The notes beneath the pieces are model-generated. The model was not told the origin of the DNA. It saw only the letters and a list, made by a program, of their open reading frames with translations, and made no database searches. The position numbers were made by a program, and so were the translations under genes. A DNA stretch of 64,000 bases from Chroococcidiopsis thermalis PCC 7203. Lineage in GTDB: Bacteria > Cyanobacteriota > Cyanobacteriia > Cyanobacteriales > Chroococcidiopsidaceae. Location of the stretch: assembly GCF_000317125.1 (NCBI RefSeq), contig NC_019695.1, positions 4,328,336 to 4,392,335 on the forward strand, read 5' to 3'. Of this stretch, positions 45,302 through 56,114 are shown piece after piece. The first letter of the stretch is position 1. Every line of letters starts with the position of its first letter.

Positions 45302-45324
45302 TTTGTGCGCCAATGGCGCACAAA
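45302..45324 (-). terminator. 10-bp hairpin with short T-run on minus strand
   Basis: TTTGTGCGCC and GGCGCACAAA enclose a 3-base loop. On the minus strand the hairpin is followed by AAATTTTC. It lies about 230 bases beyond the methyltransferase stop codon. The remainder of 45235-45550 shows no gene. Confidence 0.4.
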
Positions 45325-45550
45325 AAAGAGCGGATACAAATAACAATGAATTTTCTCAAGCAGCGAACGTCAGTACAGACCGCGCTTCTTAACTAGAAAC
45401 AGCCCAACAAATTATGGCGCTTGCAGCAAACTGTCGAGTTAGCAAGTCGAGTGGCAAGGCTACCCAGTGGTCGTGTTTCTCCAATCATTTTCATATTTTT
45501 CTTTTTCAAGGGAGTTTCCCTGCTATGTTAATTGATAGCCCTTTACTCCT

Positions 45551-46675
45551 TTAGTACAGTTCGTACTTAAGTAAAGTACAAGCGATCGCACCATTATAAA
45601 CCCGAAAGCGAGCAGAGGTTCTCAGCCCCACTTGTTTAGCCAACTCTTTGTTTCCTGTCAAAATAAAGGCAGTCCAACCTTTAAAGCGTTGTTTGAAGAT
45701 ATCACCTAGCATTTTGTAGAGCGCGCCTAGTTCTCTTGCAACTCCTAAACGCTCTCCATAAGGTGGGTTACAAACGATTGTCCCACATCCTGCTGGAGCT
45801 TCCAACTGAGCTAACTCAGTTTGGCTAAACTGGAGCTGATGTTCCAAGCCACATCGTTCGCTATTACTGCGTGCCTGGGTCAATACCTCTGCGTCGCGAT
45901 CGCTCCCCCAAATCGGTGCTTTTAGTTGCTGCAATCGCTCCTTTTTGGCTTGCGTCAGCAGTTGTTGCCATAGCTCTTGGTCGAAATCAGGAAAGCTTTC
46001 AAAGCCAAATTTTTGTCGCCACAAACCAGGCGCAATGTTTAAGGCTTTTAATCCAGCTTCTATCGGCAGGGTTCCCGATCCACATAAAGGATCTAGAAAC
46101 GGAAGACTGGTATTCCAATCTGCAATTTCCAGCAGGGCTGCGGCTAAAGTTTCTTTCAGCGGGGCTGCTCCCATTGCTGGGTGATAACCTCGTCGATGCA
46201 GACTCGTCCCCGAACTATCCAGGCTTAAAATACAACGCTGTTGCTGGATGTGAACGTTGACCAGAAGATCCGGATTTTGGGGGGCGATCGTGGATCTTTG
46301 ACCGAATTTACGCCGCTGTTGGTCTACAATAGCGTTTTTCACCTGTAGTGCAGTAAAGTGGGTATGGTTCAGTTTTTGATTGCCACCCGTACAGCTGACT
46401 GCTAGGGTGTTATGGCTTTGCAGGTATTTATCCCAGGAAATTTTTTGCACCTCACGGTAGAGGATGTCTGCATTAGGGCAGTAAAATTCGCGGAGCGGTA
46501 CTAGCACCCGAAAAATTGTCCTTGCCCAGAGATTGACTCGGTATAGCGTTGCTTTATCCCCAACAAAATGTACCCCAGCGAAGTCGGGGCGGACTTGGCT
46601 CGCCCCTAAACGTTCTATCTCCTGGGCTGCAATCGATTCTAGACTACGAGCCACTGTTGCAAAATAATGGTTCAT
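45551..46675 (-). CDS. THUMP-domain class I rRNA methyltransferase (RlmL-like)
   Basis: I take 375 residues from the ATG at 46675, where the family starts with MNHYFATVARSLESIAAQEI; a longer upstream frame lacks similarity. An N-terminal ferredoxin-like/THUMP region covers about 1-150. The SAM-binding methyltransferase follows, with FLDPLCGSGTLPIEAGL and catalytic NPPYGERLG. Such enzymes make N2-methylguanosine in 23S rRNA. It is a housekeeping gene and looks intact. Confidence 0.9.
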   Translation of the reverse strand: MNHYFATVARSLESIAAQEIERLGASQVRPDFAGVHFVGDKATLYRVNLWARTIFRVLVPLREFYCPNADILYREVQKISWDKYLQSHNTLAVSCTGGNQKLNHTHFTALQVKNAIVDQQRRKFGQRSTIAPQNPDLLVNVHIQQQRCILSLDSSGTSLHRRGYHPAMGAAPLKETLAAALLEIADWNTSLPFLDPLCGSGTLPIEAGLKALNIAPGLWRQKFGFESFPDFDQELWQQLLTQAKKERLQQLKAPIWGSDRDAEVLTQARSNSERCGLEHQLQFSQTELAQLEAPAGCGTIVCNPPYGERLGVARELGALYKMLGDIFKQRFKGWTAFILTGNKELAKQVGLRTSARFRVYNGAIACTLLKYELY

Positions 46676-47061
46676 CAACGCTGCTATCTCAACTCGATCC
46701 ATTCGAGTAACGTAACAAATCCCCTTTGAGGCTACCTCCGTCCTTAGCTTCAATGCTGCAAGTCGCAACGCTCGGCTTCCACTCAGCTCAGAGAACGATC
46801 GCGTTGCTCTGGTTGTAGATCGTCTGCGCCTTCTGACGATGATCTAAGTAGAGGTGGATGGAAAATTAGTCCCAAGGTTTAACCCTATTATGTCACTCGG
46901 AAGGCAAAAATCGAAGCTCACTCCCTGTAACCGCGATCGGCTCAAGGTTAGAAGCTTTATTTTCGCGCCAGCAACCCAACTTTCTAACCAAAAAGTTAAA
47001 TAGTATTGCACTAAAAGCCTTTCAGGAATTAGCTCCCAAAGTGACAAAACAGGGGTATGAA
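46676..47061. other. Intergenic region upstream of the methyltransferase gene
   Basis: 386 bp. I see no supported gene; small open frames here have no recognisable features. Confidence 0.4.
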
Positions 47062-47325
47062 CTAAATAAATTGGAAGTAGTCTGCGCTCAAGTCCAAAGT
47101 TTCAGGACTAATACCGGGGAGTGCAGCGATCTGCTCCGGCAGTGCGCCTGAGATGCTGGCATATATCCCTGTTCCAGAGGGCAGTCCTTCGGGTAGATTG
47201 CCGAGAGTGTACTGCACCTCAACAGTAGGAGTCACTAGAGTTGATGCAGTCCGACTTAGTATTACAGTTGTAGATAAGCTAAACAAGATTGATAAGTAAA
47301 TACACTTTAGCAATGCTCGATACAT
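47062..47325 (-). CDS. Possible small exported protein
   Basis: Counting from an internal ATG at 47325 gives 87 residues with a signal-like start (LLKCIYLSILFSLSTTVIL). A Gly/Pro-rich body follows, with GNLPEGLPSGTGIYASISGA. The frame also extends upstream into the antisense of the IS701 remnant, which is not credible. It may be a small gene clipped by that insertion. Not recognised. Confidence 0.35.
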   Translation of the reverse strand: MYRALLKCIYLSILFSLSTTVILSRTASTLVTPTVEVQYTLGNLPEGLPSGTGIYASISGALPEQIAALPGISPETLDLSADYFQFI

Positions 47326-48713
47326 CCAACGTGTTTTTAACAGGTGTTGCATTAGAAGCGCTCGCCCAATGGAGCAGTACATTGAAGGCGTTTCAGCAAA
47401 AACTGGAAAAACACTTTGCTCGTTCTGAAGCACGCAAAGCAGCAAATGACTAGATCCAGGCACTACTAAGCCCAGTTGAGCGGAAGAATGGATGGCAGAT
47501 GGCAGAACAAGTAGGCTATGTCAATCCCTATCGCTTCCAGCATCTACTAGGGCGAGCGCAGTGGAGCGCGGATGCAGTATGTGCAGAAGTTAGGCAGTAT
47601 GCGATGGAGCATTTGAAGAGTGAAACAGATATTTTGGCAATTGATGAAACAGGCTTTCTCAAACAAGGAGAGCAATCAGTAGGGGTGCAGGTGCAGTATT
47701 ACGGTACGACTGGACATTTGGAGAACTGCCAAGTGGGTGTGTTCATGTCCTATATCAGTGATAAAGGGCATACGTTAATAGATCGCCGCCTGTATCTACC
47801 GCGCTCGTGGAGCGAAGATCAAAACAAACGTAAGAAGGGAGCAATTCCAGAAGCAATTAAATTTGCAACTTCGCCTCAATTAGCGCAACAGATGTTGGAA
47901 TCAGCCTTTAAAGACGGAATACGCCCCACCTGGTTTGTGGCTTTGGAGGTTTATGGCAACGACGGTTCCCAAGCGGTGGTGGCTGGAGAAGACTGCCAAA
48001 CAACCGTATATACTCACAGTCAGCAAGAAGCAGCCTGTAGTTATTGGATGGCAACGCTATCAAGCCTCCGACCTAGTTCCGCAGAAGGATAGCCAGCAGT
48101 GGCAACGCCTCAGTTGTGGAACCGGTAGCAAAGGAGAACGACACTATGATTGGGCGAGTGTTGCCGTTAACTGCGATCGATCGGATGGTTTCCAGCGCTG
48201 GATATTGTTCCGCCGCTGTTTAGAACATCCTGAAGACCCTCGCATCAGCTATTACCAAGTGTTTGCCAAGAGCGATACTACTCTAGAAACGATGGCTCAG
48301 ATAGCTGGGCAAAGGTGGCGAATTGAGGAGTGCTTTAAATTCGCTAAAGACTCTCTCGGTTTAGGAGAATACGAAGTTCGTTCCTGGCACGGTTGGCATC
48401 GACATATCACTCTTGTCCTGACGGCTCAAACATTTCTCACCGTATTACGACACCAAACTGAGCCTGCCATTTACTCCTCTACCCCCCCTTTAACGATCGC
48501 ACCCACTGGCAGTCTGGCTGCGTTCAAAGCGGCACGAGGTTTATTGTCCGACTGAGTATTTGGGAGATGAAGCGATGGATCTCTAGACTCTTATTTCCTA
48601 CAGTTTGGTGTCTCGAACATGTTTTACACTGGTCTTATTGGCGACGCCACCCCAGAACGCTACTGCGCGTTACTGGCATTATCAAAAACGAGCTAGTCCC
48701 TCATCTACTTAAA
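47313..48713 (+). pseudogene. IS701-family transposase, decayed
   Basis: Fragments in several frames match one IS701-type transposase: an N-terminal part ending in a TAG at about 47450, then MAEQVGYVNPYRFQHLLGRA with LAIDETGFLKQG and WFVALEVYGNDG (frame from 47499). The next part is WWLEKTAKQPYILTVSKKQP (frame from 47935) with AGQRWRIEECF, then a tail past 48555. At least one stop and two frameshifts are present. The ends of the element cannot be located. Confidence 0.8.
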
Positions 48714-48727
48714 TAGAACTGTAGTAC

Positions 48728-49195
48728 TAGTATGCTTACCGACACGACCACATAGAATCAAGTAGCGAATTACTGGGCGAAACTTAAAGCTATCCAACAG
48801 TCTCCGGCAACGACTTCTTCAGGTAAGCAATGATGAAGTGTTTTTTTCGACGAACGACCACATTTCATCTGCGCTCATCGCATCCGGATCAACAGCTTGT
48901 ACTTGGGCATGATGAAATGCGTTGTGCTTTTTGACGCTTAGGCTCGTATCAAGCTGACTCCCGTGTTGTAGGATAGTCCACTAATTCGACTAATACCGCG
49001 CTTTTCTTGTGCCCTCACAATGCGACTGCAAAACAATCCGTACTTCCTCGTCTGTGACTTGCCGCCCTTGATAAATTGTGTCCAAGGTATCGGTAAACGA
49101 TTGAAGAGCACTTTGGGCAACAGTAGCGTTGGCTACCCTTACTCGTTAAACCCTTGTTTATGGGTCTTATTGTGGCTACATAGTGGACAAGGCAT
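48728..49195 (-). pseudogene. IS1-family transposase, decayed
   Basis: The minus strand starts MPCPLCSHNKTHKQGFN (zinc-finger end of IS1 transposases). It continues in other frames as KGSQRYCCPKC, FTDTLDTIYQGRQVTDEEV, RGISRISGLSYNTGVSLI, SADEMWSFVEK and EVVAGDCWIALS. Several frameshifts and stops occur in under 500 bases. It abuts the IS701 remnant head to tail. Confidence 0.75.
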
Positions 49196-49222
49196 GGCTT
49201 CGTGGAACCGGAGTAGTTTTCT

Positions 49223-50896
49223 TTACCTAAAACATAATATCAGTCCCACGCTTTGCTGACGCACAACCCCATTCTTCACCCTCAACCTGCTGGTATTTAC
49301 AGTTACATTGCCTGCTCGACCTGTAGAAAAAGTTGCAGCACTAATGGCGCTGGGGAGGGATAAGTTCGGTGCAGTGCCCTCAACTTGGACGAGATCGGCG
49401 GCATTGATGCTGATGTCCCCTGAATCCCCTGCTACTACACCCGATGTTGTTGGTGTTGCATTTGCACTCAAGATAACTCCACCATTGCCGATCTCTAACT
49501 GCGAGCGTGGAAATCGTGATGTTACCAGACTGCCCGCTACCTAGTGCGAAGGAACCAACAATGGTTCCTCCCCCTACCTGATTCGGCAGCAGACCGATGA
49601 CTCGCAAAGCTTTTGGCACGGACAAAGTAATGTCAGCTGCCTTGGCAGCACCATAGGTTGAGCTAAAAATTTGCCCACTGGATTGCAGCGCCAGCTGGGG
49701 AGTTGAAACTATAACCTGCCAGCCATCTGCCCACCCTAAAGTTTCGCTCCAAATACCGCTATAGACTCTTCCAGATGGATTGATATCTGCAATTTCCAGC
49801 GATTCGGTAGCGTTGACTTTCAAAGTTCCTGTTGGCAGTACTCCTTGATTTTGAATCAAAACCAGAGAGCTATCACCTAGCTGCAATTTTCTACCTTAGT
49901 ATTTGAATAGAACTACCGCCAACTCCACTCGCATCTAGTAGCGATCGCCCACCCAGTTGAATATCCTTGAAAGTTGACACTCCTTCATATCCCAAAGACC
50001 AACCAGAATTTGTTCGCTCGATCTTGACTAACCCGTTATCCACGCTGCCTAAATCAATCCCTCCTGCTTGAGCGGTTAAAACGCCACCTTCTAGACTGAC
50101 ATCTCCCCCTACAATTGCCAGCGTTTGTTGTGGCTGAACTTGTAACCCGACATCAGAGCTATTACCTCTAAGGATCGGTTGGTAGTCCGCAGCAATGATA
50201 TCGTGACCCTTGCCCAATACGCGAATTGCACCCGAATTACCACCAAATTGCAAACCTATTGGTACGCTGGTCAGCAGTGGCGTGGTTTGGGTCGCCGATG
50301 GCACTAAACTGAGTGCCTTCGGCGAATTTGAGACTATTAGCTGTACTGGCAAGAAATGAACCACCAATGTTTAAACGAGCGTTGCCACCAAAAATAATTC
50401 CATTCGGATTGAGCAGAAATAAGTTAGCCGCTCCGTTAGCTGCGATCGCGCCATCAATTTTTGAGACAAATTTTCCCGTAACTCGACTAATAATGTTCTC
50501 AATCGCAGCAGAATTGTTGAAATAGGCAGTAGTACCAGTTGGGATGGAAAAGGAATCGAAGCTGTGAAATAAATTAGTTCCTTTGGTAGTGCCAGCGTCG
50601 ATCGAAATGGTATCACCCCGCTCTCTAACTAAAGAATTAGTAGGTAGCGTAGAATCTGGAACGATCTGCGCTTTGGCAGGTGGAGTAGATAGTAGAGAAC
50701 ACAGCATTCCTACTTGGATTGAAATTGCCAAAAATCTCGCGCAGATCTTCGCGATTGTACCAGGGCGATCGCTCGAATAGAATTCAAGTAATGACGGTTG
50801 CTGCCGAGCAACATGGCTCAAAAGCTTGATTCGGGCTAAATTGCCTAACTTATTACCAGTTAGGTTCATACAACTACAAATCCTCAATCTTTTCAA
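49223..50896 (-). pseudogene. Filamentous-haemagglutinin-like secreted protein (TPS family), broken
   Basis: The minus strand starts with a long signal peptide ([20 protein letters not shown]) and the TPS secretion domain ([40 protein letters not shown]). Beta-helix-like repeats follow in at least three frames (starting near 50367, 49886 and 49471). The frame shifts near 50290, 49890 and 49470, and the sequence ends at the IS1 remnant. A full gene would be over 2.5 kb, so the 3' part is gone. The product would be a surface adhesin exported by a TpsB partner, which is not in the window. It lies 26 bases behind the P450 gene. Confidence 0.8.
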
Positions 50897-50922
50897 TTTA
50901 GCTAGCCGCGAGTTTACGTGTT

Positions 50923-52215
50923 TTAATTAGGGCGATTTGCTACCATTTCCAGGCTCAGTGGGGGAGTCAAAGTTACGCCACGCCCGACAGGACGAACTGG
51001 ACGGTCATCGACTAGGGATAAGTGCCAGTGCGAGAGAATCGTCGCTAGCACCAATTCGATCTCCATTTGGGCAAATGCCATCCCAATGCATCGACGATTA
51101 CCACCACCAAAGGGATAATACTCGTATGGTGAAAACTGTCGCACCAGAAAGCGTTCTGGCTGGAATTGCTTGGGGAGTGGGTAAAGATCTTCTCGTTGAT
51201 GAGTCAAGTAAGTACAAGGACTCAGGACTGTTCCTGGCTCAAACTGGTAGCCCATAATACTCAGCGGCACTTTCACAACGCGATCGAAGGTAAACCCAGT
51301 GATGGAATAAATACGTAGAGTTTCCGAGCAAACTGCACCAAGATACGACAATCGAGCGATTTCGCTGGGTGCTGGGTGAGAACCAAGACTACATAACTCC
51401 TTATCCAGCTTTTCTCGGATCTGGGGCAGTTTCGCTACCCAGTACAATGCCCACAAAACTGCTGTAGTCGTTGTCTCGTAGCCTGCCATTATTAGAGTAA
51501 TTAACTCATCCCGAATCTCTTCATCTGTGAGGGCTGCACCAGCTTCATCGCGAGCAGAGAGCAGTAGACTTAAGATGTCTGGTGTCGAGCAGGCAGTTTC
51601 TTGTCGGCGTTGGCGAATTTGGGCATAGACGAGTCGATCGAGTTGCTGCTTTTTCTGGGGAAACGAAAAACGTTGCCACCAAAAGGGAGAGATAAAAGAA
51701 TCAACTAACTCGCTCAAGCATTGATTTAGTGACTCAACACTAGACTCCTGTTGGGAGCCAAAAATAATTTGCAAGATAATTCGCAGGGTAATGGCTTGCA
51801 CTTGAGGGCGAATCGCGAAAGGTCGATCTACTGCCCACTGTTGAATCTCCTGCTGGGTGATGCCACAAATAATTTGACCGTATTTGGACAAGTGTTCTCC
51901 GTGAAAAGGAGGCAGTAGCAGCTTGCGCTGTTGCTGATGTTGAATACCATCAAGTAAAAGCAGTGAGTTATTTCCCAACAGTGCGCGGAAAGCTTGATTT
52001 GCCTTTCCCGAATCAAAATACCCTGCTGGTGCAGTAAAAATTTCCTCGATCGCTTGAGGATGGCTAACGACAACAAATGGGCGAGAACCAATTACCCTAA
52101 AGGTGAAGATGTCACCATAGCGCCCAACGCAGTACTCTAAAAATTCGAGAAAGCGACCTCGCCATTTGAGATTGTGGAGAAAGGGTATAACTCGTGGACC
52201 ATGAGGTAAAGACAT
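50923..52215 (-). CDS. Cytochrome P450, CYP110-like
   Basis: The 430-residue protein has the oxygen-binding I-helix ([16 protein letters not shown]), the ExxR pair (SETLR at about 295) and the haem-binding loop [13 protein letters not shown] with the Cys ligand at about 378. There is no membrane anchor. Similar cyanobacterial P450s of the CYP110 type hydroxylate fatty acids or terpenes. I did not find its redox partner or a terpene synthase nearby. It is intact, and the broken haemagglutinin gene lies directly downstream. Confidence 0.88.
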   Translation of the reverse strand: MSLPHGPRVIPFLHNLKWRGRFLEFLEYCVGRYGDIFTFRVIGSRPFVVVSHPQAIEEIFTAPAGYFDSGKANQAFRALLGNNSLLLLDGIQHQQQRKLLLPPFHGEHLSKYGQIICGITQQEIQQWAVDRPFAIRPQVQAITLRIILQIIFGSQQESSVESLNQCLSELVDSFISPFWWQRFSFPQKKQQLDRLVYAQIRQRRQETACSTPDILSLLLSARDEAGAALTDEEIRDELITLIMAGYETTTTAVLWALYWVAKLPQIREKLDKELCSLGSHPAPSEIARLSYLGAVCSETLRIYSITGFTFDRVVKVPLSIMGYQFEPGTVLSPCTYLTHQREDLYPLPKQFQPERFLVRQFSPYEYYPFGGGNRRCIGMAFAQMEIELVLATILSHWHLSLVDDRPVRPVGRGVTLTPPLSLEMVANRPN

Positions 52216-52752
52216 GGTAACTTTGTTTTCTTTTCTTATATGTAGAATAATATATATGTCCGACGATTGGCGAATTTTTTGCTAGGATTTAAAGTAATAA
52301 TTTTTTCGTTAGTCTAACTTTCCAACCGTGAAAATAGGCTTTTTTACCTCTTACTTTTAAGATTGTAAAATCTTAGCTAAGAGAGCATAGTAAAGTATAG
52401 AGATAAAGCTTTAAATATACAGATTAATTTCGCACCTCAGCTCCGATCGCTAACTACTATTATTACAACTCTCGTTGTTTTCAACTTCTGCGTAGAAGCT
52501 GGTAGGGTAAAAATAGTAGTTTCAAAACGATTCGTATATCAAGTTTAGAGACATTAGCTCCGAACCAAATAAGTCAGTAGCTAGCAATAGGCTTGGAAAT
52601 AAGTCGATCGATCTCTGAAAATTGCAATTAATTATGAAGGGTTGACTAGAGCGTTCCTTATCTGTTGAGATAGGTAGACAATGTTGTTATATTTTGCACG
52701 AGAGGCAGGAATTTTAACAATATTGTTAAATATTTTTTATATCCTGTTTATC
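52216..52752. other. AT-rich intergenic region
   Basis: 537 bp, more AT-rich than the neighbouring P450 gene. I see no gene or repeat. It may mark the left edge of acquired DNA. Confidence 0.45.
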
Positions 52753-53016
52753 TCATGTTGAAGAAAGATAATTTAATAGTATACTTTCAAAATAGAAATT
52801 AGAAGTATCTGGGTTTGCCACAGTATTATCTATTTTTTTACTCTGGTTTTGTAGATATTTATAATATGCATCACTTCTCGTATACAGAACTAATTCACGA
52901 ACAACATTTTTAAGTGCGATCGCATAAATATCTTTCCTTCCAGAAGTTTTTCTGACACTACAAAGCTTTTGCAACAAATCTGAAAAAGTACGATGAAGAC
53001 TGCTAATCGTTTTCAA
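52753..53016 (-). CDS. Possible small hypothetical protein
   Basis: 87 residues, rich in Lys, Leu and Tyr (IYAIALKNVVRELVLYTRSD). The 5' end overlaps the divergent excisionase-like frame by 24 bases, and no family is recognised. It could be chance coding. Confidence 0.35.
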   Translation of the reverse strand: MKTISSLHRTFSDLLQKLCSVRKTSGRKDIYAIALKNVVRELVLYTRSDAYYKYLQNQSKKIDNTVANPDTSNFYFESILLNYLSST

Positions 53017-53217
53017 GAGGGCGATCGCCTGCTACCAATTGAAATTGCCAAGACAGAACTAGAAGCCAAACTAGGTGTGGGTTGGAGTCGGAAATCAATT
53101 AAGCGCAAGATCGACCAAGGGTGTCCGTTTGCTTGGAAGCAGGGTATCCATTATATTCAAATTGGTAACAAACTAGCATCTGTCAATGTTGATGCTATCT
53201 TGCGTGAATTAGTTTAG
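52993..53217 (+). CDS. Small helix-turn-helix protein, excisionase-like
   Basis: 74 residues, highly basic, with a helix-turn-helix-like RKSIKRKIDQG and VGWSRK. Its 3' end overlaps the integrase end by 4 bases on the opposite strand. Size, charge and position next to an integrase suggest a recombination directionality factor or small regulator of the element. This is inference from context. Confidence 0.55.
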   Translation: MKTANRFQEGDRLLPIEIAKTELEAKLGVGWSRKSIKRKIDQGCPFAWKQGIHYIQIGNKLASVNVDAILRELV

Positions 53218-54323
53218 ATAGGTGCTTTAGGAGGATTATTTGCCATAATCTCCTTGAATGTATCAAGAGTATGCTGACCATTAATCCAGCGATTATATGT
53301 TTTTAAATGAACAGTTGGCGAGTGCACCATCATTCGAGCGGCAACTGCGATTGGAAACTTAAATGCTACGCTGGCGCGAATAGCATAAGCGTGTCTGAGG
53401 TTATAAGGAGTAAAAGGCACTGCCAATCGCTTGAATGCTCGTGCAGTCCGTTCTCCATAAACTGTGAAATCGCCTTGACAGTTTACTGTTGGTAAGTTTC
53501 CTTCCCAAGGTCTCCAAGCTGTTGCCCACTCTGGGTAAAGTGGCATTACCCCCTCACGCGGACCAGTCTTACCTAAAAGTACCTGACAAGCATGAGGTGG
53601 TTGAGAATCAATTTGGCAATGCCAAACTTCGTGGTCGCGCAATCCATAGATTGCCATACGGGTATAGACTAGTTGCCATTGAGGATTAGCAATTGCCGAT
53701 CTGATAGTGGATATCTCTTCATCATTGGGAATGTTGCGGGACTGAACTTTACTAGCTCAATAGCTGCCTTGATAGGGAGACAAATCTATAAGAATATCAG
53801 CGAACCTAGCTAGTCTTGTCAGAATTTGCACTAATCGCTGGCGCGAGCGCGTATTTGGCGGCTTGGTCTGTGCCACTTCTATCAATAATTCAGCAGTTAG
53901 GTTTTTTTCTGGTGGCAGGCATTTTAGTCCTAGCTGCCACTCTTCACGCTCCCAGTAAATCCGGTTTTTCTCGCTGTCGCCTTTGCACTGGAACCAGTGT
54001 TTTTTGTAGCGATCGATCCACGCCTGGCAAGACTGCCAGTTTGTAATTTCGGTGTAGTCGTTCCAGTCAAACTTATTTTGATCGAGTGCTGCCCAAATCT
54101 TTAAAGCCTCGGAGAGTGCCATTTTGTAGCCATAGCTTGTGGTGTCCAAACCCAATGCCAAATAAGTTTGCTTTGGTTTAGTCTCGGTTGAACCAGGGCG
54201 GGGTGGTAATGTCCCGCGTAGGGAGAGTTTGCGGTTACGCACCACGACTCGCAATCGGACTCCTGCTGCCTCAAGCTTTTGATTGATGCCATCTATGTCA
54301 GTTGCTGATTTATTTCGAGCCAT
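53214..54323 (-). pseudogene. Tyrosine integrase with one in-frame stop
   Basis: The reading frame from 54323 covers an N-terminal arm/core-binding half (to the TGA at 53757-53759). It then continues in the same frame to 53214 with the catalytic half. The catalytic part shows YGLRDHEVWH, a LRHAYAIRAS box (H-xx-R) and NRWINGQH with the following helix. The overall length of about 369 codons fits phage/island integrases. Only the single TGA interrupts it. The nearby repeats and tRNA fragment support a tRNA-targeting integrase. Confidence 0.8.
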
Positions 54324-54355
54324 GCAACTTTTCCTATTTATAGCGAGCGGCAGTT

Positions 54356-54439
54356 CTGTACTAAAACTCTGTACTGACGGCTGGATACCAATACCTAAGC
54401 GGTTTTTTCAGCCAAAAAACCTGTACTAAGTACTGTACT
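54356..54439. repeat. Four CTGTACT repeats, candidate integrase arm sites
   Basis: CTGTACT occurs at 54356, 54369, 54421 and 54433, between the integrase start and the tRNA fragment. The first and last are followed by AAAACT. This spacing and position suit arm-type binding sites of a tyrosine integrase. Confidence 0.5.
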
Positions 54440-54590
54440 AAAACTGAGGTTAATTATGCGCGATTTTTAGTTGTTTTGCCGATTGACTGCCAGATTTGTC
54501 CAGTCCAAACCTACAAAACAATAAGGGCTAAAAACCTTACCAGCGGCAAGTTTCAAGCCAAAGCCATTACCCAAACTCATTCACAAAAAA

Positions 54591-54626
54591 AGCTGGTGAC
54601 GGGATTTGAACCTGCGACCGGCTGAT
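54591..54626 (-). other. tRNA-Thr 3' fragment, attachment-site half
   Basis: The minus strand carries the 3' strand of the anticodon stem (ATCAGC), the variable region CGGTC, the T-arm with GGTTCAAATCC and the acceptor end CACCAGC-T. This matches the 3' half of a cyanobacterial tRNA-Thr. The D-arm and 5' acceptor strand are not on the right side, so it is not a working tRNA. Such partial tRNA copies are left by integrases that target the tRNA 3' end. Confidence 0.7.
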
Positions 54627-55273
54627 GACAAAACTGCAATCCAGTTTTTACAGTTTTTGTCGAATAACGGTTTGAGCAGGGCTAGAATTAGCTTTACTAA
54701 ATTCTATGCTATTTTCATCGGCTACTCCTGCCACTACGATCGGTCATCCAGGAAAATGCAGCCACCTAAAATTCTCGGGGTTCTACAGGTCAGGAACAGC
54801 ATACAAACGCTATCCCTACCCCAGTGTCTAATTTGCCACAATTGTCAATACTCATACAGCATAATTTAGAAAAACAGGGGGGACGATCGTTCCATTGGCA
54901 AAACCGTAAAATAGGAAATTCAGGATTTGCGATCGCTGCTATTCTTAACGTCTAACGATCGGTGTAAGCGTTAGTTAGAGCTTACCCTGGAAGCTTTTTA
55001 GCAGATGGGATAACGATAGCAGAAGGCAGGATTAGATCGGTGACACGAAAATTTTCAGTTCAATAAACAAAACGTCATAGCATTTTAACAACAAAGGTTT
55101 TGCTGTCGAGCATTTCGATTAACACCGAAATTCACACCGAATTGGTGGAGATATTAGAGGATAAAAGCAGGGCATAGCAATAACCGTAGCTCCCACGAGC
55201 GCGATCGCGTTCTAGAATTGGATGTAGAAATAGATAAGTTACCCCCAAAATAGCTTTTGAGCAGAAGCCACAG
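54627..55273. other. Region right of the tRNA fragment, no supported gene
   Basis: 647 bp. An open frame at about 54606-54869 reads through the tRNA fragment and is not credible. I see no further gene up to the toxin-antitoxin pair. Confidence 0.5.
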
Positions 55274-55525
55274 ATGAGTCACTTTGTAGATTCAATCGGA
55301 ATAGAAATCTCTCCAGATACTCTCAATCAAGGAGAAGGGGCAATTTTAAGAGAAATCGCGCTTCAGCTATATGCGCGTCAGATTTTTACCTTTGGTCAAG
55401 CTCGTCGCTTAGCTAATTTATCAGTTTGGGAGTTTCAACAACTACTGGGTCAACATCATGTAGAGCGTCATTACAATGAAACAGACTTAGCTGAGGATAT
55501 CGATACGATTGCAGCGAGTTATTAG
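55274..55525 (+). CDS. UPF0175-family antitoxin
   Basis: The 83-residue protein has the conserved pattern of UPF0175: LREIALQLYARQIFTFGQAR followed by LANLSVWEFQQLLG. It is a small helix-turn-helix-like antitoxin that pairs with DUF3368 PIN toxins. It lies 6 bases upstream of such a toxin. Antitoxins of this kind also bind the operon promoter. The start ATG follows no strong ribosome binding site. Confidence 0.85.
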   Translation: MSHFVDSIGIEISPDTLNQGEGAILREIALQLYARQIFTFGQARRLANLSVWEFQQLLGQHHVERHYNETDLAEDIDTIAASY

Positions 55526-55531
55526 GCAACT

Positions 55532-56020
55532 GTGACAGTTATTTGTAATGCTACGCCTCTAATTAACTTTGCGGCGATCGCTCGTCTCGATATCTTACCA
55601 GCAATATTCGAGCGAATTATTATTCCTCAAGCAGTTTATGATGAAACTACTGGTTCGGGCTTCCCAGGTACTCCGTTTGTACTACAAGCGATTGCCTCTG
55701 GGTGGCTGCAAGTTCGTCCGGTAGCTACCATAGCGCCTATCATTCCTGTAGAACTAGATGATGGAGAAAGGGAAGCAATCGCACTAGCGATTGAAATTGC
55801 TGAAAGGCGAATTTTGTTAGATGAGCGTGAAGCTCGACAAATAGCGCAGAGACTTGGCTTACAAGTTATGGGCACGCTGGGTATTCTCTTATTGGCTAAG
55901 AACAACCAAACCATACCTCAAGTTAGACCGATACTCGATAACACGATGAATGTGGCTCAATATTGGGTGAGTGCTGCACTCTACGCACAGGTTCTACAAC
56001 TAGCTGGGGAAGATATCTAG
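55532..56020 (+). CDS. DUF3368 PIN-like toxin
   Basis: The 162-residue protein starts at GTG. Its PIN-fold signatures are CNATPLINFA (first acidic/polar position), DDGEREAIALA and LLDEREARQIAQRLGL. It probably acts as an RNase toxin neutralised by the upstream UPF0175 protein. The pair looks complete and sits beside the tRNA fragment, as is usual for genomic-island cargo. Confidence 0.87.
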   Translation: MTVICNATPLINFAAIARLDILPAIFERIIIPQAVYDETTGSGFPGTPFVLQAIASGWLQVRPVATIAPIIPVELDDGEREAIALAIEIAERRILLDEREARQIAQRLGLQVMGTLGILLLAKNNQTIPQVRPILDNTMNVAQYWVSAALYAQVLQLAGEDI

Positions 56021-56114
56021 TAGCGCACTCGTTGGCGCGATCGCGCTCTTCCGTGCGAGGGATCGCGGTTTTCTTCCCGATTCTATGGAGTGCGATCGCT
56101 GCTCGATCTCTACA

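Noticed and set aside
54591-54626. Complete tRNA gene
   Set aside because: Only the 3' half is present; no D-arm or 5' acceptor strand is found to the right.
54606-54869. ORF reading through the tRNA fragment
   Set aside because: It overlaps tRNA-derived sequence and has no protein signature.
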